Below, in pieces: positions 8,736-17,184 of a stretch of DNA of 64,000 bases. Positions within the stretch are counted from its first letter, which is position 1. Each line of letters opens with the position of its first letter. The stretch is taken from assembly GCF_900637665.1 (NCBI RefSeq), contig NZ_LR134386.1, forward strand, positions 434,001-498,000, in the 5' to 3' direction. The translations under genes and the position numbers were made by a program. Source of the stretch: Chryseobacterium nakagawai (GTDB lineage Bacteria; Bacteroidota; Bacteroidia; Flavobacteriales; Weeksellaceae). The notes under the pieces were generated by a model. It was not told the DNA's origin. It saw only the letters and a program-made list of their open reading frames with translations, and did no database searches.

Positions 8736-10034
8736 ATGGGAAAAAACAACTCCGGAACCCGTCGGATTCAGCCAATTCTCTGGATATCCACATTATATTT
8801 TGCAATGGGAGTACCCTTTGTAACCATTAATGCGGTGTCGGGGATCATGTATAAGGATATGGGTGTTTCGGATTCACAGATCACATTCTGGACGGCTTTG
8901 ATTATGTTTTCATGGACATTAAAGCCACTTTGGAGCCCTTTTCTGGAGATCTATAAAACTAAAAAATTCTTTGTTGTTTCTACCCAGTTTGCCATAGGAA
9001 TTCTATTTGCTTTGGTTGCCTTAAGTCTGCCTTTGCACGACTTTTTCAAATACAGCATTGCTCTTTTTGCAGTAGTTGCATTTTGTGGAGCAACCCATGA
9101 TGTAGTAGCAGACGGAACGTATATTGGTTTTCTGAGTAATAAGGAACAGGCTAAGTACATTGGTTGGCAGGGCGCATTTTACAACCTTGCCAAAATTATC
9201 AGTAGTGGAGCTTTGGTGTATGCTGCCGGAGTGTTGGAAAAAACAAAAGGAGTTACCCATGCCTGGATGATCATTATGGTGATCTATGCATTATTATTTT
9301 TTGCATTAGCGATATATCACTATTTCATTCTGCCAAAAGAAAATAAAGAAGAGCAGAAAGATGAAAAAACGGCAGGTAATGTCCGTAAAGAATTATTGGA
9401 AGTCATTACTTCCTTCTTTACCAAGAAGAAAATCCTGTGGTGTATTTTGTTCATTATCCTGTATCGTTTTGCAGAAGGTTTTGCAATAAAGATTGCTCCT
9501 TTATTTTTTAAAGCTCCAAGAACTTCAGGTGGATTAGGGTTGTCAACTTCAGATATCGGGCTTATTTATGGAACTTATGGTTCTGCGGCATTCATTCTAG
9601 GATCTGTTTTGGCTGGATATTTTATTTCAGCCCGCGGATTGAAAAAATCATTGATATGGCTGTGCTGTGCATTTAATATTCCGTTTGTGGTATATGCATT
9701 ACTGGCTTATTATCAGCCGGTTGATCTTTTACCTGTAGGAATGGCTGTAGTGGTAGAATATTTTGGATATGGATTTGGTTTTGTGGGATTGATGCTCTAT
9801 ATGATGCAGCAGATTGCTCCCGGAAAACATAAAACAGCCCATTATGCCTTTGCCACAGGAATTATGAACCTTGGAGTAATGATACCGGGAATGTTCAGTG
9901 GGATGATTAGTGACTGGGTAGGATATAAAATATTCTTTATCTGGGTGCTGATCGCTACCATTCCTGCATTCCTTGTCACCCTGTTTGTTCCTTTCCCTTA
10001 TTCAGAAAATCAGAAAGAAGGAATAATCAATTAA
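8736..10034 (+). CDS. MFS sugar transporter, probable Man-GlcNAc importer
   Basis: A 432-residue inner-membrane protein with about 12 hydrophobic helices and a central polar loop rich in Lys and Glu (near residues 205-220), the usual layout of the major facilitator superfamily. It resembles the AmpG-like/sugar-uptake MFS proteins that accompany GH130 phosphorylase genes in Bacteroides N-glycan loci. The GH130 gene begins 35 bases downstream, so I infer import of mannosyl-beta-1,4-N-acetylglucosamine from periplasm to cytoplasm. It follows the susCD pair after a 151-base gap with inverted repeats. The transported sugar is inferred from context only. Confidence 0.85.
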   Translation: MGKNNSGTRRIQPILWISTLYFAMGVPFVTINAVSGIMYKDMGVSDSQITFWTALIMFSWTLKPLWSPFLEIYKTKKFFVVSTQFAIGILFALVALSLPLHDFFKYSIALFAVVAFCGATHDVVADGTYIGFLSNKEQAKYIGWQGAFYNLAKIISSGALVYAAGVLEKTKGVTHAWMIIMVIYALLFFALAIYHYFILPKENKEEQKDEKTAGNVRKELLEVITSFFTKKKILWCILFIILYRFAEGFAIKIAPLFFKAPRTSGGLGLSTSDIGLIYGTYGSAAFILGSVLAGYFISARGLKKSLIWLCCAFNIPFVVYALLAYYQPVDLLPVGMAVVVEYFGYGFGFVGLMLYMMQQIAPGKHKTAHYAFATGIMNLGVMIPGMFSGMISDWVGYKIFFIWVLIATIPAFLVTLFVPFPYSENQKEGIIN

Positions 10035-10069
10035 TAAACAAATTTTAAATAAAAAAGTAAAAATACTTT

Positions 10070-11041
10070 ATGACAGCTCAATCAGTAATGATCCCTTGGC
10101 AGGATCGCCCGGAAGGTTGTAATGATATTATGTGGAGGTTTTCCGAAAACCCGATCATTAACAGATATGCAATACCAACATCCAATAGTATATTCAATAG
10201 TGCGGTAATTCCTTTTGAAGATGGATTTGCAGGAGTATTCCGTTGCGATAATAAAGCTGTACAGATGAATATCTTTGCAGGGTTTAGTAAAGATGGAATC
10301 AATTGGGACATCAATCATGATCCTATTGAAATGCAGGCAGGAAATACCGATATGATTGAATCCGACTACAAATATGATCCGCGTGTTACCTTTATAGAAG
10401 ACCGATACTGGATCACATGGTGTAACGGATACAATGGACCTACTATCGGAATTGGATATACTTTCGATTTTAAAGAATTTTTCCAGTGTGAAAATGCATT
10501 CCTCCCCTTCAACAGAAACGGAGTCCTTTTCCCGGAAAAAATCAATGGTAAATATGCGATGTTGAGCCGCCCAAGTGACAACGGACATACTCCTTTTGGA
10601 GATATTTATATCAGCTACAGCCCTGATATGAAATACTGGGGTGAGCACCGTTGTGTGATGAAAGTTACTCCTTTCGAAGACAGTGCGTGGCAGTGTACTA
10701 AGATTGGTGGCGGACCGGTTCCTATCAAGACAGAAGAAGGATGGTTATTGTTTTATCATGGAGTAATCAACACTTGTAGAGGATTCAGATATTCAATGGG
10801 AGCTGCTTTGCTTGATCTTGAAGATCCTACAAAAGTATTGTATAGGACAAAACCTTATTTATTGGCTCCGGCAGAGGTGTACGAATTAACAGGAGATGTA
10901 CCGAATGTGGTTTTTCCTTGTGCAGCTTTAACGGAGGGAGATAAAGTAACAGTATATTATGGGGCAGCCGATACTGTAGTGGCAATTGCCTTTGGATATA
11001 TCTCAGAAATTATTGATTTTATGAAAAAGAATTCAATCTAA
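10070..11041 (+). CDS. GH130 beta-1,4-mannosyl-N-acetylglucosamine phosphorylase
   Basis: Cytoplasmic enzyme (no signal peptide) that uses phosphate to split beta-mannosides, giving mannose-1-phosphate. The 323 residues match the five-bladed propeller GH130 fold: the start [19 protein letters not shown] is typical of the GH130 group acting on N-glycan cores, and YKYDPRVT holds the general-acid aspartate (D103) and a phosphate-binding arginine (R105). Length equals that of characterised members such as BT1033 of Bacteroides thetaiotaomicron, described as acting on Man-beta-1,4-GlcNAc. The context agrees: Endo H-like GH18 enzymes leave one GlcNAc on the glycan and alpha-mannosidases strip the rest, leaving exactly this disaccharide. 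A mannan-type beta-mannosyl substrate is the main alternative. Confidence 0.88.
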   Translation: MTAQSVMIPWQDRPEGCNDIMWRFSENPIINRYAIPTSNSIFNSAVIPFEDGFAGVFRCDNKAVQMNIFAGFSKDGINWDINHDPIEMQAGNTDMIESDYKYDPRVTFIEDRYWITWCNGYNGPTIGIGYTFDFKEFFQCENAFLPFNRNGVLFPEKINGKYAMLSRPSDNGHTPFGDIYISYSPDMKYWGEHRCVMKVTPFEDSAWQCTKIGGGPVPIKTEEGWLLFYHGVINTCRGFRYSMGAALLDLEDPTKVLYRTKPYLLAPAEVYELTGDVPNVVFPCAALTEGDKVTVYYGAADTVVAIAFGYISEIIDFMKKNSI

Positions 11042-11062
11042 TCATTCTAAGATGAAAAAAAT

Positions 11063-11140
11063 ATGTTAACCGGCTTAATTTCTCTGCTTTTTGGGATCTT
11101 TGTAATGGTTTTCATATTTTTAAACAAACTTTTAAATTAA
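11063..11140 (+). CDS. Possible 25-residue membrane peptide
   Basis: A small reading frame from ATG at 11063 to TAA at 11140 encodes MLTGLISLLFGIFVMVFIFL followed by NKLLN. It would form one hydrophobic helix with a short polar tail. It occupies most of the 122-base gap between the GH130 and first GH92 genes, with ends spaced 21 and 23 bases from its neighbours, much like the operon's other gaps. I do not recognise a family. It could be a true single-span membrane peptide or chance coding in a short gap. Confidence 0.4.
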   Translation: MLTGLISLLFGIFVMVFIFLNKLLN

Positions 11141-11163
11141 AAAATCTCTGATACTCTCTTATC

Positions 11164-13395
11164 ATGAAAAAAGAATTGCTGATCTGTTTTTTTACATCTC
11201 TGATTTCCATAGCGAATGCCCAACAAAATAAGAATGACATTTTATCCTGGGTAGATCCGTTTATAGGGACAGGAGGACATGGACATACCTTTCCGGGGGC
11301 CACTACACCATTCGGAATGATTCAGCTGAGTCCGGATCAAAATACCAAAAGTGGAGATTGGGACTGGTGTTCCGGATACCACTACAGCAGTAAGACGATC
11401 ATGGGATTCAGCCATAACCATCTGAGCGGAACAGGGTGGGCAGATCTTGGAGATATTCTGGTAATGCCAACTGTGGGACAGGTAAAAATGGTTCCCGGAT
11501 CAGAAGATAAACCTGAAACCGGATATCGTTCAACATTCACTCATGATAAAGAAACTGCAGCTCCGGGGTACTATTCCGTAATGCTGGATAGCTATGGAGT
11601 GAAAGCAGAATTGACAGCCTCTCCAAGAGTAGGTTTTCATAAATATACCTTCCCGAAGACTGATGAAGCCAATATTATTATTGATCCTACCAATAAGATC
11701 TTCGGAAATATTTACCATACATTGGTAAGCGTAGAAGGTAATAACAAAATAAAAGGATATTGCTACAGTAATGGCTGGGGTGGAAAAAGATTTGCCTATT
11801 TCGTGATGGAGTTTTCCAAACCGTTTAAATCTTATGGAGTATATGCTGAAGGGAAAATAAAGAACAATGAAAAAATTGCGCTGGCAAAAGATGCCAAAGC
11901 CTTTGTAAGGTTTGCTACAGAAGATCAGGAAAGTATTGAAGTAAAAGTTTCTTTATCTCCGGTAAGCACAGAAAATGCACAGGAAAACTTTGATACAGAA
12001 GCGAATAATGTGGATTTTGCAAAAGCTAAAGAAACTGCACAAAAAACATGGCGGGATCTTATCGGAAGATTCCAGGTAACCGGGGGAACGGATAGCCAGA
12101 GAAAAATCTTCTATACAGGAGTTTATCATACATTTATTGCTCCGAATCTGTATATGGATGTTAACGGAGATTATGTAGCAGCCGAGGAAAATATGAATAC
12201 GAAATGGTTTACGAATTACAGTACCTATTCATATTGGGATGGTTTCAGAGCTACTCATCCATTATTGACTATTATGGATCAAAAACATACCAAGGAATTT
12301 GCTAACTCTCTCATCAGCAGATATACTGACCGTAAAGATCATATGCCGATCTGGGAGCTATGCGGATATGATAATTTCTGTATGCTGGGTTATCACAGTG
12401 CCTCGGTAATCTGGGATGCTATTTCCAAAGGAGTACCTGGGATTGATGGTGAAAAAGCTTTTGCAGCCATGAAAGATGCTTCTCTGACGGATAAAATGAG
12501 CAGCAGTGATGGAGGCGGAGGGCTTAATGATTATATTAAGCTAGGATATACTCCTTCAGAAAATGGAGCTTCTGTCTCTGCAACATTAGAATATTCCTAT
12601 GATGACTGGTGTATTCAGCAGTTGGCAGAAAAATTAGGAAAAAAAGAGGAAGCTGAAGTATACAGAAAACGCTCCATGAACTTCCTGAATACTTTCAATA
12701 AAGAAAATAACCATTTCTGGCCGAGACAAAAAAATGGAAAATTTCTGGCAGATTTTCCTCTTAATGACTGGAAAAAGCTTCAGCCACATTGGGTTTCCGG
12801 AAATATCTGGGCTTATGATTTCTTTGTTCCACATCAAATCGATGAAATGATGAATCTGTATGGCGGAAAGAAAGGATTTGAAGAAAAACTGGATAAAACA
12901 TTTACTGAAAACCTTAAAATGGAAGGAGAGCAGCATGTTGATATTTCCGGATTCATCGGGTCTTTAGGATTTGGAGATGAGCCGGGACATCATGTTCCAT
13001 ACCTGTACAACTATGCAGGAAGTCCTTATAAGACACAAAAGATGGTAAAATACATCCGTGATAATATGTATGCTGCCAAACCTGATGGAATTGTGAATAA
13101 TGAAGACTGTGGACAAATGTCAGCATGGTATATTTTCTCTTCATTAGGATTTTATCCTGTTACACCTGGAAAACCTGTTTATTCGATTGGAGCCCCTCAG
13201 TTCCCGAAAGCTTCATTACAATTGGAAAACGGAAAAACATTCACAGTGATTGCTGATAAAATATCAGATAAAAATATCTATGTACAGAAAATGTTCCTGA
13301 ACGGAAAAGAGTACAAAAGCTGGGAACTGAACCATAGTGACATCATGAACGGTGGAGAGCTGAGATTTGTCATGGGAAGTAAGCCTGTAAAATAA
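11164..13395 (+). CDS. GH92 alpha-mannosidase with atypical acid site
   Basis: An exported (signal peptide 1-19, ending NANA or IANAQ) calcium-dependent exo-alpha-mannosidase-family protein of 743 residues. GH92 hallmarks include GGHGHTFPGATTPFGMIQLS near the N-terminus, GDEPGHHVPYLYNYAG and NNEDCGQMSAWYIFSSLGFYPV. In the second GH92 here (20594-22876) the acid motif reads TEGNSWHY with E534, and DED at 643-645 supplies the bases, agreeing by position with E533, D642 and D644 reported for BT3990. In this protein the matching motif is VSGNIWAY with serine (S545) in place of the glutamate, and the base motif reads NED (646-648). The fold is intact, so it may cleave linkages with a better leaving group, act slowly, or only bind. 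It is expected in the periplasm. Confidence 0.9.
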   Translation: MKKELLICFFTSLISIANAQQNKNDILSWVDPFIGTGGHGHTFPGATTPFGMIQLSPDQNTKSGDWDWCSGYHYSSKTIMGFSHNHLSGTGWADLGDILVMPTVGQVKMVPGSEDKPETGYRSTFTHDKETAAPGYYSVMLDSYGVKAELTASPRVGFHKYTFPKTDEANIIIDPTNKIFGNIYHTLVSVEGNNKIKGYCYSNGWGGKRFAYFVMEFSKPFKSYGVYAEGKIKNNEKIALAKDAKAFVRFATEDQESIEVKVSLSPVSTENAQENFDTEANNVDFAKAKETAQKTWRDLIGRFQVTGGTDSQRKIFYTGVYHTFIAPNLYMDVNGDYVAAEENMNTKWFTNYSTYSYWDGFRATHPLLTIMDQKHTKEFANSLISRYTDRKDHMPIWELCGYDNFCMLGYHSASVIWDAISKGVPGIDGEKAFAAMKDASLTDKMSSSDGGGGLNDYIKLGYTPSENGASVSATLEYSYDDWCIQQLAEKLGKKEEAEVYRKRSMNFLNTFNKENNHFWPRQKNGKFLADFPLNDWKKLQPHWVSGNIWAYDFFVPHQIDEMMNLYGGKKGFEEKLDKTFTENLKMEGEQHVDISGFIGSLGFGDEPGHHVPYLYNYAGSPYKTQKMVKYIRDNMYAAKPDGIVNNEDCGQMSAWYIFSSLGFYPVTPGKPVYSIGAPQFPKASLQLENGKTFTVIADKISDKNIYVQKMFLNGKEYKSWELNHSDIMNGGELRFVMGSKPVK

Positions 13396-13427
13396 GACTA
13401 ATAAAAATAAACGAAACAAAAGTATCA

Positions 13428-14855
13428 ATGGAAAGGAGAGATTTTATTAAAACAAGTGCACTGGCAGGAGCCGGATTGCTGTTTACTCAAAATGTTTTTG
13501 CAAAAACCCTGGCTACGGAAGGTTTTCCTGTTGTCCGTGTTCCTAAAAATAAAAGACATTTTACCAGTGAATCCGTAGAAAGTGCTATTGCAGCTTTTAA
13601 AAAGAAAGTAAACAATAAAGAGCTAAGCTGGCTTTTTGAAAACTGTTTTCCAAATACATTAGATACTACTGTTTTTTATAGTGAAAGCAACGGTACACCG
13701 GACACTTATGTGATTACGGGAGATATTGATGCGATGTGGCTTCGCGATAGTTCTGCACAGGTTTTTCCTTATCTGCAGTTCTCAAAGAAAGATGAAAAAC
13801 TTCACAAGTTGATTTCAGGAGTAATCCATAAGCAAACAACTTTCATCCTGAAAGATCCTTATGCCAACGCATTTTATAATGATGACAAGAAGATAAGCAA
13901 ATGGAAAGAGTATGACCACACCGATATGAAGCCGGGAACTCATGAAAGAAAATGGGAGATCGATTCATTGTGTTATCCTATTCGTTTGGCATATCATTTC
14001 TGGAAAACAACAGGAGATACAAAACCTTTTGATGCTAACTGGCTACAGGGAATTAAACTTACTTTGCAGACCTTTATAGAACAGCAGAGGAAAAAAGATT
14101 TAGGACCTTATAAATTTGAGCGTACAACATCCTGGGCAACTGACGGGGTTCCTATGGGCGGATATGGTTATCCAACAAAACCTGTAGGGCTTATCAGTTC
14201 TATGTTCCGTCCAAGTGATGATGCTACGATCTATGGATTCCTGATTCCTTCTAACTTATTTGCAGTAGTAAGTTTACGCCAGGCCGCAGAAATGGTGTCT
14301 CAGATTAAAAATGAAAAAACGTTGGCTCAACAACTGAACAGCCTGGCTGATGAGGTAGATGCAGCCATCAAAAAATACGGAATTTACAATCATCCTGAAT
14401 TTGGAAAAATATATGCTTTTGAGGTGAATGGCTTTGGAAGTTATAACCTGATGGATGATGCCAATTGTCCAAGCCTGTTAGGATTACCTTATCTGGATGC
14501 GGTGAAAGCTGACGACGCTGTTTATCAGAACACGAGAAAATTCGTGTGGTCGGAAAATAACCCATTCTTCTTCAAAGGAAAGCTGGCAGAAGGGATAGGA
14601 GGTCCACATATCGGACTTGACATGATCTGGCCAATGAGTATCATTATGAAAGCGCTCACTACAAAAGATACAAGTGAGATCAGATGGTGCATCAATACCT
14701 TACAGAAAACGCACGGAGGGACAGGCTTTATGCATGAGTCCTTCCATAAAGACAATGACAAAAAATTCACCAGAGAATGGTTTGCATGGGCCAATACCTT
14801 ATTTGGAGAATTGCTATGGAAAACCTTTAACGAAAACCCTGAGCTACTGACATAG
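13428..14855 (+). CDS. GH125 exo-alpha-1,6-mannosidase
   Basis: A 475-residue exported enzyme; GH125 members remove terminal alpha-1,6-linked mannose by inversion. The N-terminus has a twin-arginine-like signal (ERRDFIKTSALAGAG, with a VFAKT cleavage region), suggesting export of a folded enzyme to the periplasm. Family motifs are GDIDAMWLRDSSAQV, WEIDSLCYPIRLAYHFW with the likely general acid D179, and GFMHESFHKD with the likely base E437, as in Clostridium perfringens GH125. It lies 32 bases after the first GH92 gene. Together the pair would trim alpha-1,2/1,3- and alpha-1,6-mannose from N-glycan arms. Confidence 0.92.
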   Translation: MERRDFIKTSALAGAGLLFTQNVFAKTLATEGFPVVRVPKNKRHFTSESVESAIAAFKKKVNNKELSWLFENCFPNTLDTTVFYSESNGTPDTYVITGDIDAMWLRDSSAQVFPYLQFSKKDEKLHKLISGVIHKQTTFILKDPYANAFYNDDKKISKWKEYDHTDMKPGTHERKWEIDSLCYPIRLAYHFWKTTGDTKPFDANWLQGIKLTLQTFIEQQRKKDLGPYKFERTTSWATDGVPMGGYGYPTKPVGLISSMFRPSDDATIYGFLIPSNLFAVVSLRQAAEMVSQIKNEKTLAQQLNSLADEVDAAIKKYGIYNHPEFGKIYAFEVNGFGSYNLMDDANCPSLLGLPYLDAVKADDAVYQNTRKFVWSENNPFFFKGKLAEGIGGPHIGLDMIWPMSIIMKALTTKDTSEIRWCINTLQKTHGGTGFMHESFHKDNDKKFTREWFAWANTLFGELLWKTFNENPELLT

Positions 14856-14964
14856 CCCCATATTTTATACGGCTTATTTACTTAAGATGCTTTCCTCAAA
14901 AAGAAAGGATCAGGGGAATGCTATATAAAATTAAGACACCAAAACACCTTAAAAAAATTATACA

Positions 14965-17121
14965 ATGAAAAAAAAATCCATCCTTACCGCACTGATGGCC
15001 ATGGCGCTTCAGTCTGGTGCTTTTCTTCATGCACAACAGCTTAATCCTAAAGGAATATGCTATGTGGAAGTGAACAACAATAACCTCCTGAATGCAGGAG
15101 CATATAAACTGCAAACATCGAATAGTTACCTGTTCAATGTGGTCAATATTTTTGCGGCCAATATTAATTATGATACCAGCCGTGGAAGAGCCTATCTGTA
15201 CTCTAATAATAATGTGACGAAGGTTCTTACCAATGCAGATACCTACATAAAGCCATTGCAGCAGAAAGGAATGAAAGTGGTCCTTACCATTCTGGGAAAT
15301 CACCAGGGAGCAGGAATATGTAATTTTCCTACCCGTGAGGCAGCAAAAGACTTTGCATTACAATTAGCCAATACAGTAAATACTTATGGTCTGGATGGGA
15401 TTGATTTTGATGATGAATATTCAGACTATGGAAATAATGGGACCGGGCAGCCTAATGACAGTTCCTTCGTAATGCTTGTTCAGGAACTAAGAGCATTACT
15501 TCCGGATAAGATCATTTCATTCTATTATTATGGAGATGCTGCTTCAAGACTTTCCTGGAACGGAGCCCGAGTAGGAGATAATATCAATTACAGCTGGAAT
15601 GCGATGTACGGAACATTCTCCGCACCTAATGTTCCGCCTCTTACCAAAGCACAGATTTCTCCGGCAGCAGTATGGCTTGGGAATACTTCCAATTCTACTA
15701 CCACCAGTCTGGCTACCCAAACAAAAAACGGGGGGTATGGATTATATCTTTGGTATGATCTTAAAGGAACCAATCAAACGTCACAACTTTCAGCAGGTAC
15801 CCAGACATTATATGGTGAACCAACGGTTTTAAGCGGGACTTTACAATCATGGACCCAAGGAACCAATTGTGATGCTCCTATCGGATTATACACCAGCAAT
15901 CTTACCGGAACAAGTGCGAAATTAAACTGGTCTACGGTAGGAACCAATACTTATGATATTGACTATAAACCAGCCTCGTCAACAACATGGACGAGTGCAG
16001 CTACAGCGGTTAACTCTAGTTCAATCACAGTTTCAGGACTAGCCGCTAATACCGAATACGATTGGAGAATCAGAACAAACTGTAGCGTAAAAAGTACATA
16101 TATGTTTGCTCCAAGATTCAATAGCGGATCTGGAACAACGGCACCTACAGGTTCTTATGCTCTGTCTTTGGATGGAAGCACTGAATCCGGAGCAGCCGGA
16201 AATATGAACTTAAATGGTTCCACATTATCTTTCGAAGGCTGGATCAAACCTTCATCTTTTAAATCAGCATCCCCATACATCTCATCAATCATGGGAACGG
16301 AGGTAAGTGATAGCAATTCAGCGTTCTTGCGATTAGGAGATGCCAGCCTTGCCAATAATAAGCTTCAGTTTGTAATAAGTGTCAATAATGTACAGCAAAA
16401 ACTAGCTTCTGCTACTGCTTTAAATGCCAATACATGGTATCATGTGGCAGCAACCTATGATGGAAGTACGATGAAACTTTATATCAATGGTGCTTTGGAT
16501 GCAAGTAAAGCACAAACCGGAAATGTAAGTTCCAACGGAGCTTTCAATGTAGGATATTTATATAACACTTCCAGAAACTTCAACGGTAAAATAGATGAGG
16601 TCAGAGTTTGGAAACGTGCATTGAGCCAGACGGAAATCAGTCAGAATATGTGTAATGTATCTGTTCCTGCTTCTTCCCTTGCAGCCTACTGGAAGTTTAA
16701 TGAAGGGAGTGGTTCTACCGTTCAGGATAGTTCAGGGAATGGTGTGACTCTAAGCTTGACAGGGGTAGATGCTTCCAACTGGGCAACTGATCTTCCATGT
16801 ACGACAGGGACTTCAAAATTATCAAGTAATACAATAGTTCAAAGAGGGATCGGTTCAGGAGAAATCAAAAGTAGGAATCAGATAAAGTTGTATCCGAATC
16901 CTGTAAGCAAAGCTTCTTCATTTACGGTTTCAGTTCCTGATGAATACAACAAAGGAAAATTGACAATCTATGATTTTAACGGAAGAGTTGTAGGTACAAA
17001 ATCTCTCAATGCCGGAGATAATCATTATGAATCCTCAGGACTTTCAACAGGAAATTACATCCTTCAGTTTGAATCTCAGAATGGAGGTAAAAAGCAGACC
17101 GAAAAATTAATAGTAAAATAA
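14965..17121 (+). CDS. Endo H-like GH18 endo-beta-N-acetylglucosaminidase A (GH18-Fn3-LamG-T9SS)
   Basis: Cleaves between the two core GlcNAc residues of high-mannose N-glycans. A signal peptide (1-23, ending LHAQ) leads to a GH18 domain (about 25-295) strongly like Streptomyces Endo H: the catalytic DGIDFDDEY motif (D149, E151) is followed by the Endo H-like signature YGNNGTGQPND and later YSWNAMYGT and SPAAVW. A fibronectin-III-like domain (about 303-388), a LamG-like concanavalin fold (about 397-590, with SFEGWIKPS and NTWYHVAATYDG) and a type A T9SS sorting domain (about 640-718, YPNPVS to LIVK) follow. It should be secreted or anchored at the cell surface. Its neighbour downstream is a paralogue with the same N-terminal architecture. 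Confidence 0.92.
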   Translation: MKKKSILTALMAMALQSGAFLHAQQLNPKGICYVEVNNNNLLNAGAYKLQTSNSYLFNVVNIFAANINYDTSRGRAYLYSNNNVTKVLTNADTYIKPLQQKGMKVVLTILGNHQGAGICNFPTREAAKDFALQLANTVNTYGLDGIDFDDEYSDYGNNGTGQPNDSSFVMLVQELRALLPDKIISFYYYGDAASRLSWNGARVGDNINYSWNAMYGTFSAPNVPPLTKAQISPAAVWLGNTSNSTTTSLATQTKNGGYGLYLWYDLKGTNQTSQLSAGTQTLYGEPTVLSGTLQSWTQGTNCDAPIGLYTSNLTGTSAKLNWSTVGTNTYDIDYKPASSTTWTSAATAVNSSSITVSGLAANTEYDWRIRTNCSVKSTYMFAPRFNSGSGTTAPTGSYALSLDGSTESGAAGNMNLNGSTLSFEGWIKPSSFKSASPYISSIMGTEVSDSNSAFLRLGDASLANNKLQFVISVNNVQQKLASATALNANTWYHVAATYDGSTMKLYINGALDASKAQTGNVSSNGAFNVGYLYNTSRNFNGKIDEVRVWKRALSQTEISQNMCNVSVPASSLAAYWKFNEGSGSTVQDSSGNGVTLSLTGVDASNWATDLPCTTGTSKLSSNTIVQRGIGSGEIKSRNQIKLYPNPVSKASSFTVSVPDEYNKGKLTIYDFNGRVVGTKSLNAGDNHYESSGLSTGNYILQFESQNGGKKQTEKLIVK

Positions 17122-17131
17122 TAAAATCAGT

Positions 17132-17160
17132 CATTGGGTCTCAGGCCCAATGGCTTTTTC
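17132..17160 (+). terminator. Hairpin between the two GH18 genes
   Basis: Perfect 7-bp stem CATTGGG/CCCAATG with a 7-base loop, followed by GCTTTTTC. It has the form of a weak Rho-independent terminator 10 bases after the first GH18 stop, so expression of the second GH18 gene may be lowered or may use another promoter. Confidence 0.65.
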
Positions 17161-17184
17161 TCATTTTAATAAAATTAATAGACT

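Noticed and set aside
10082..10648. Minus-strand frame of 188 codons
   Set aside because: It lies wholly within the GH130 gene on the opposite strand; the GH130 frame has full family motifs, and the antisense text has none.
14896..15303. Minus-strand frame of 135 codons
   Set aside because: Antisense to the start of the first GH18 gene, with unusual composition and no recognisable motif.
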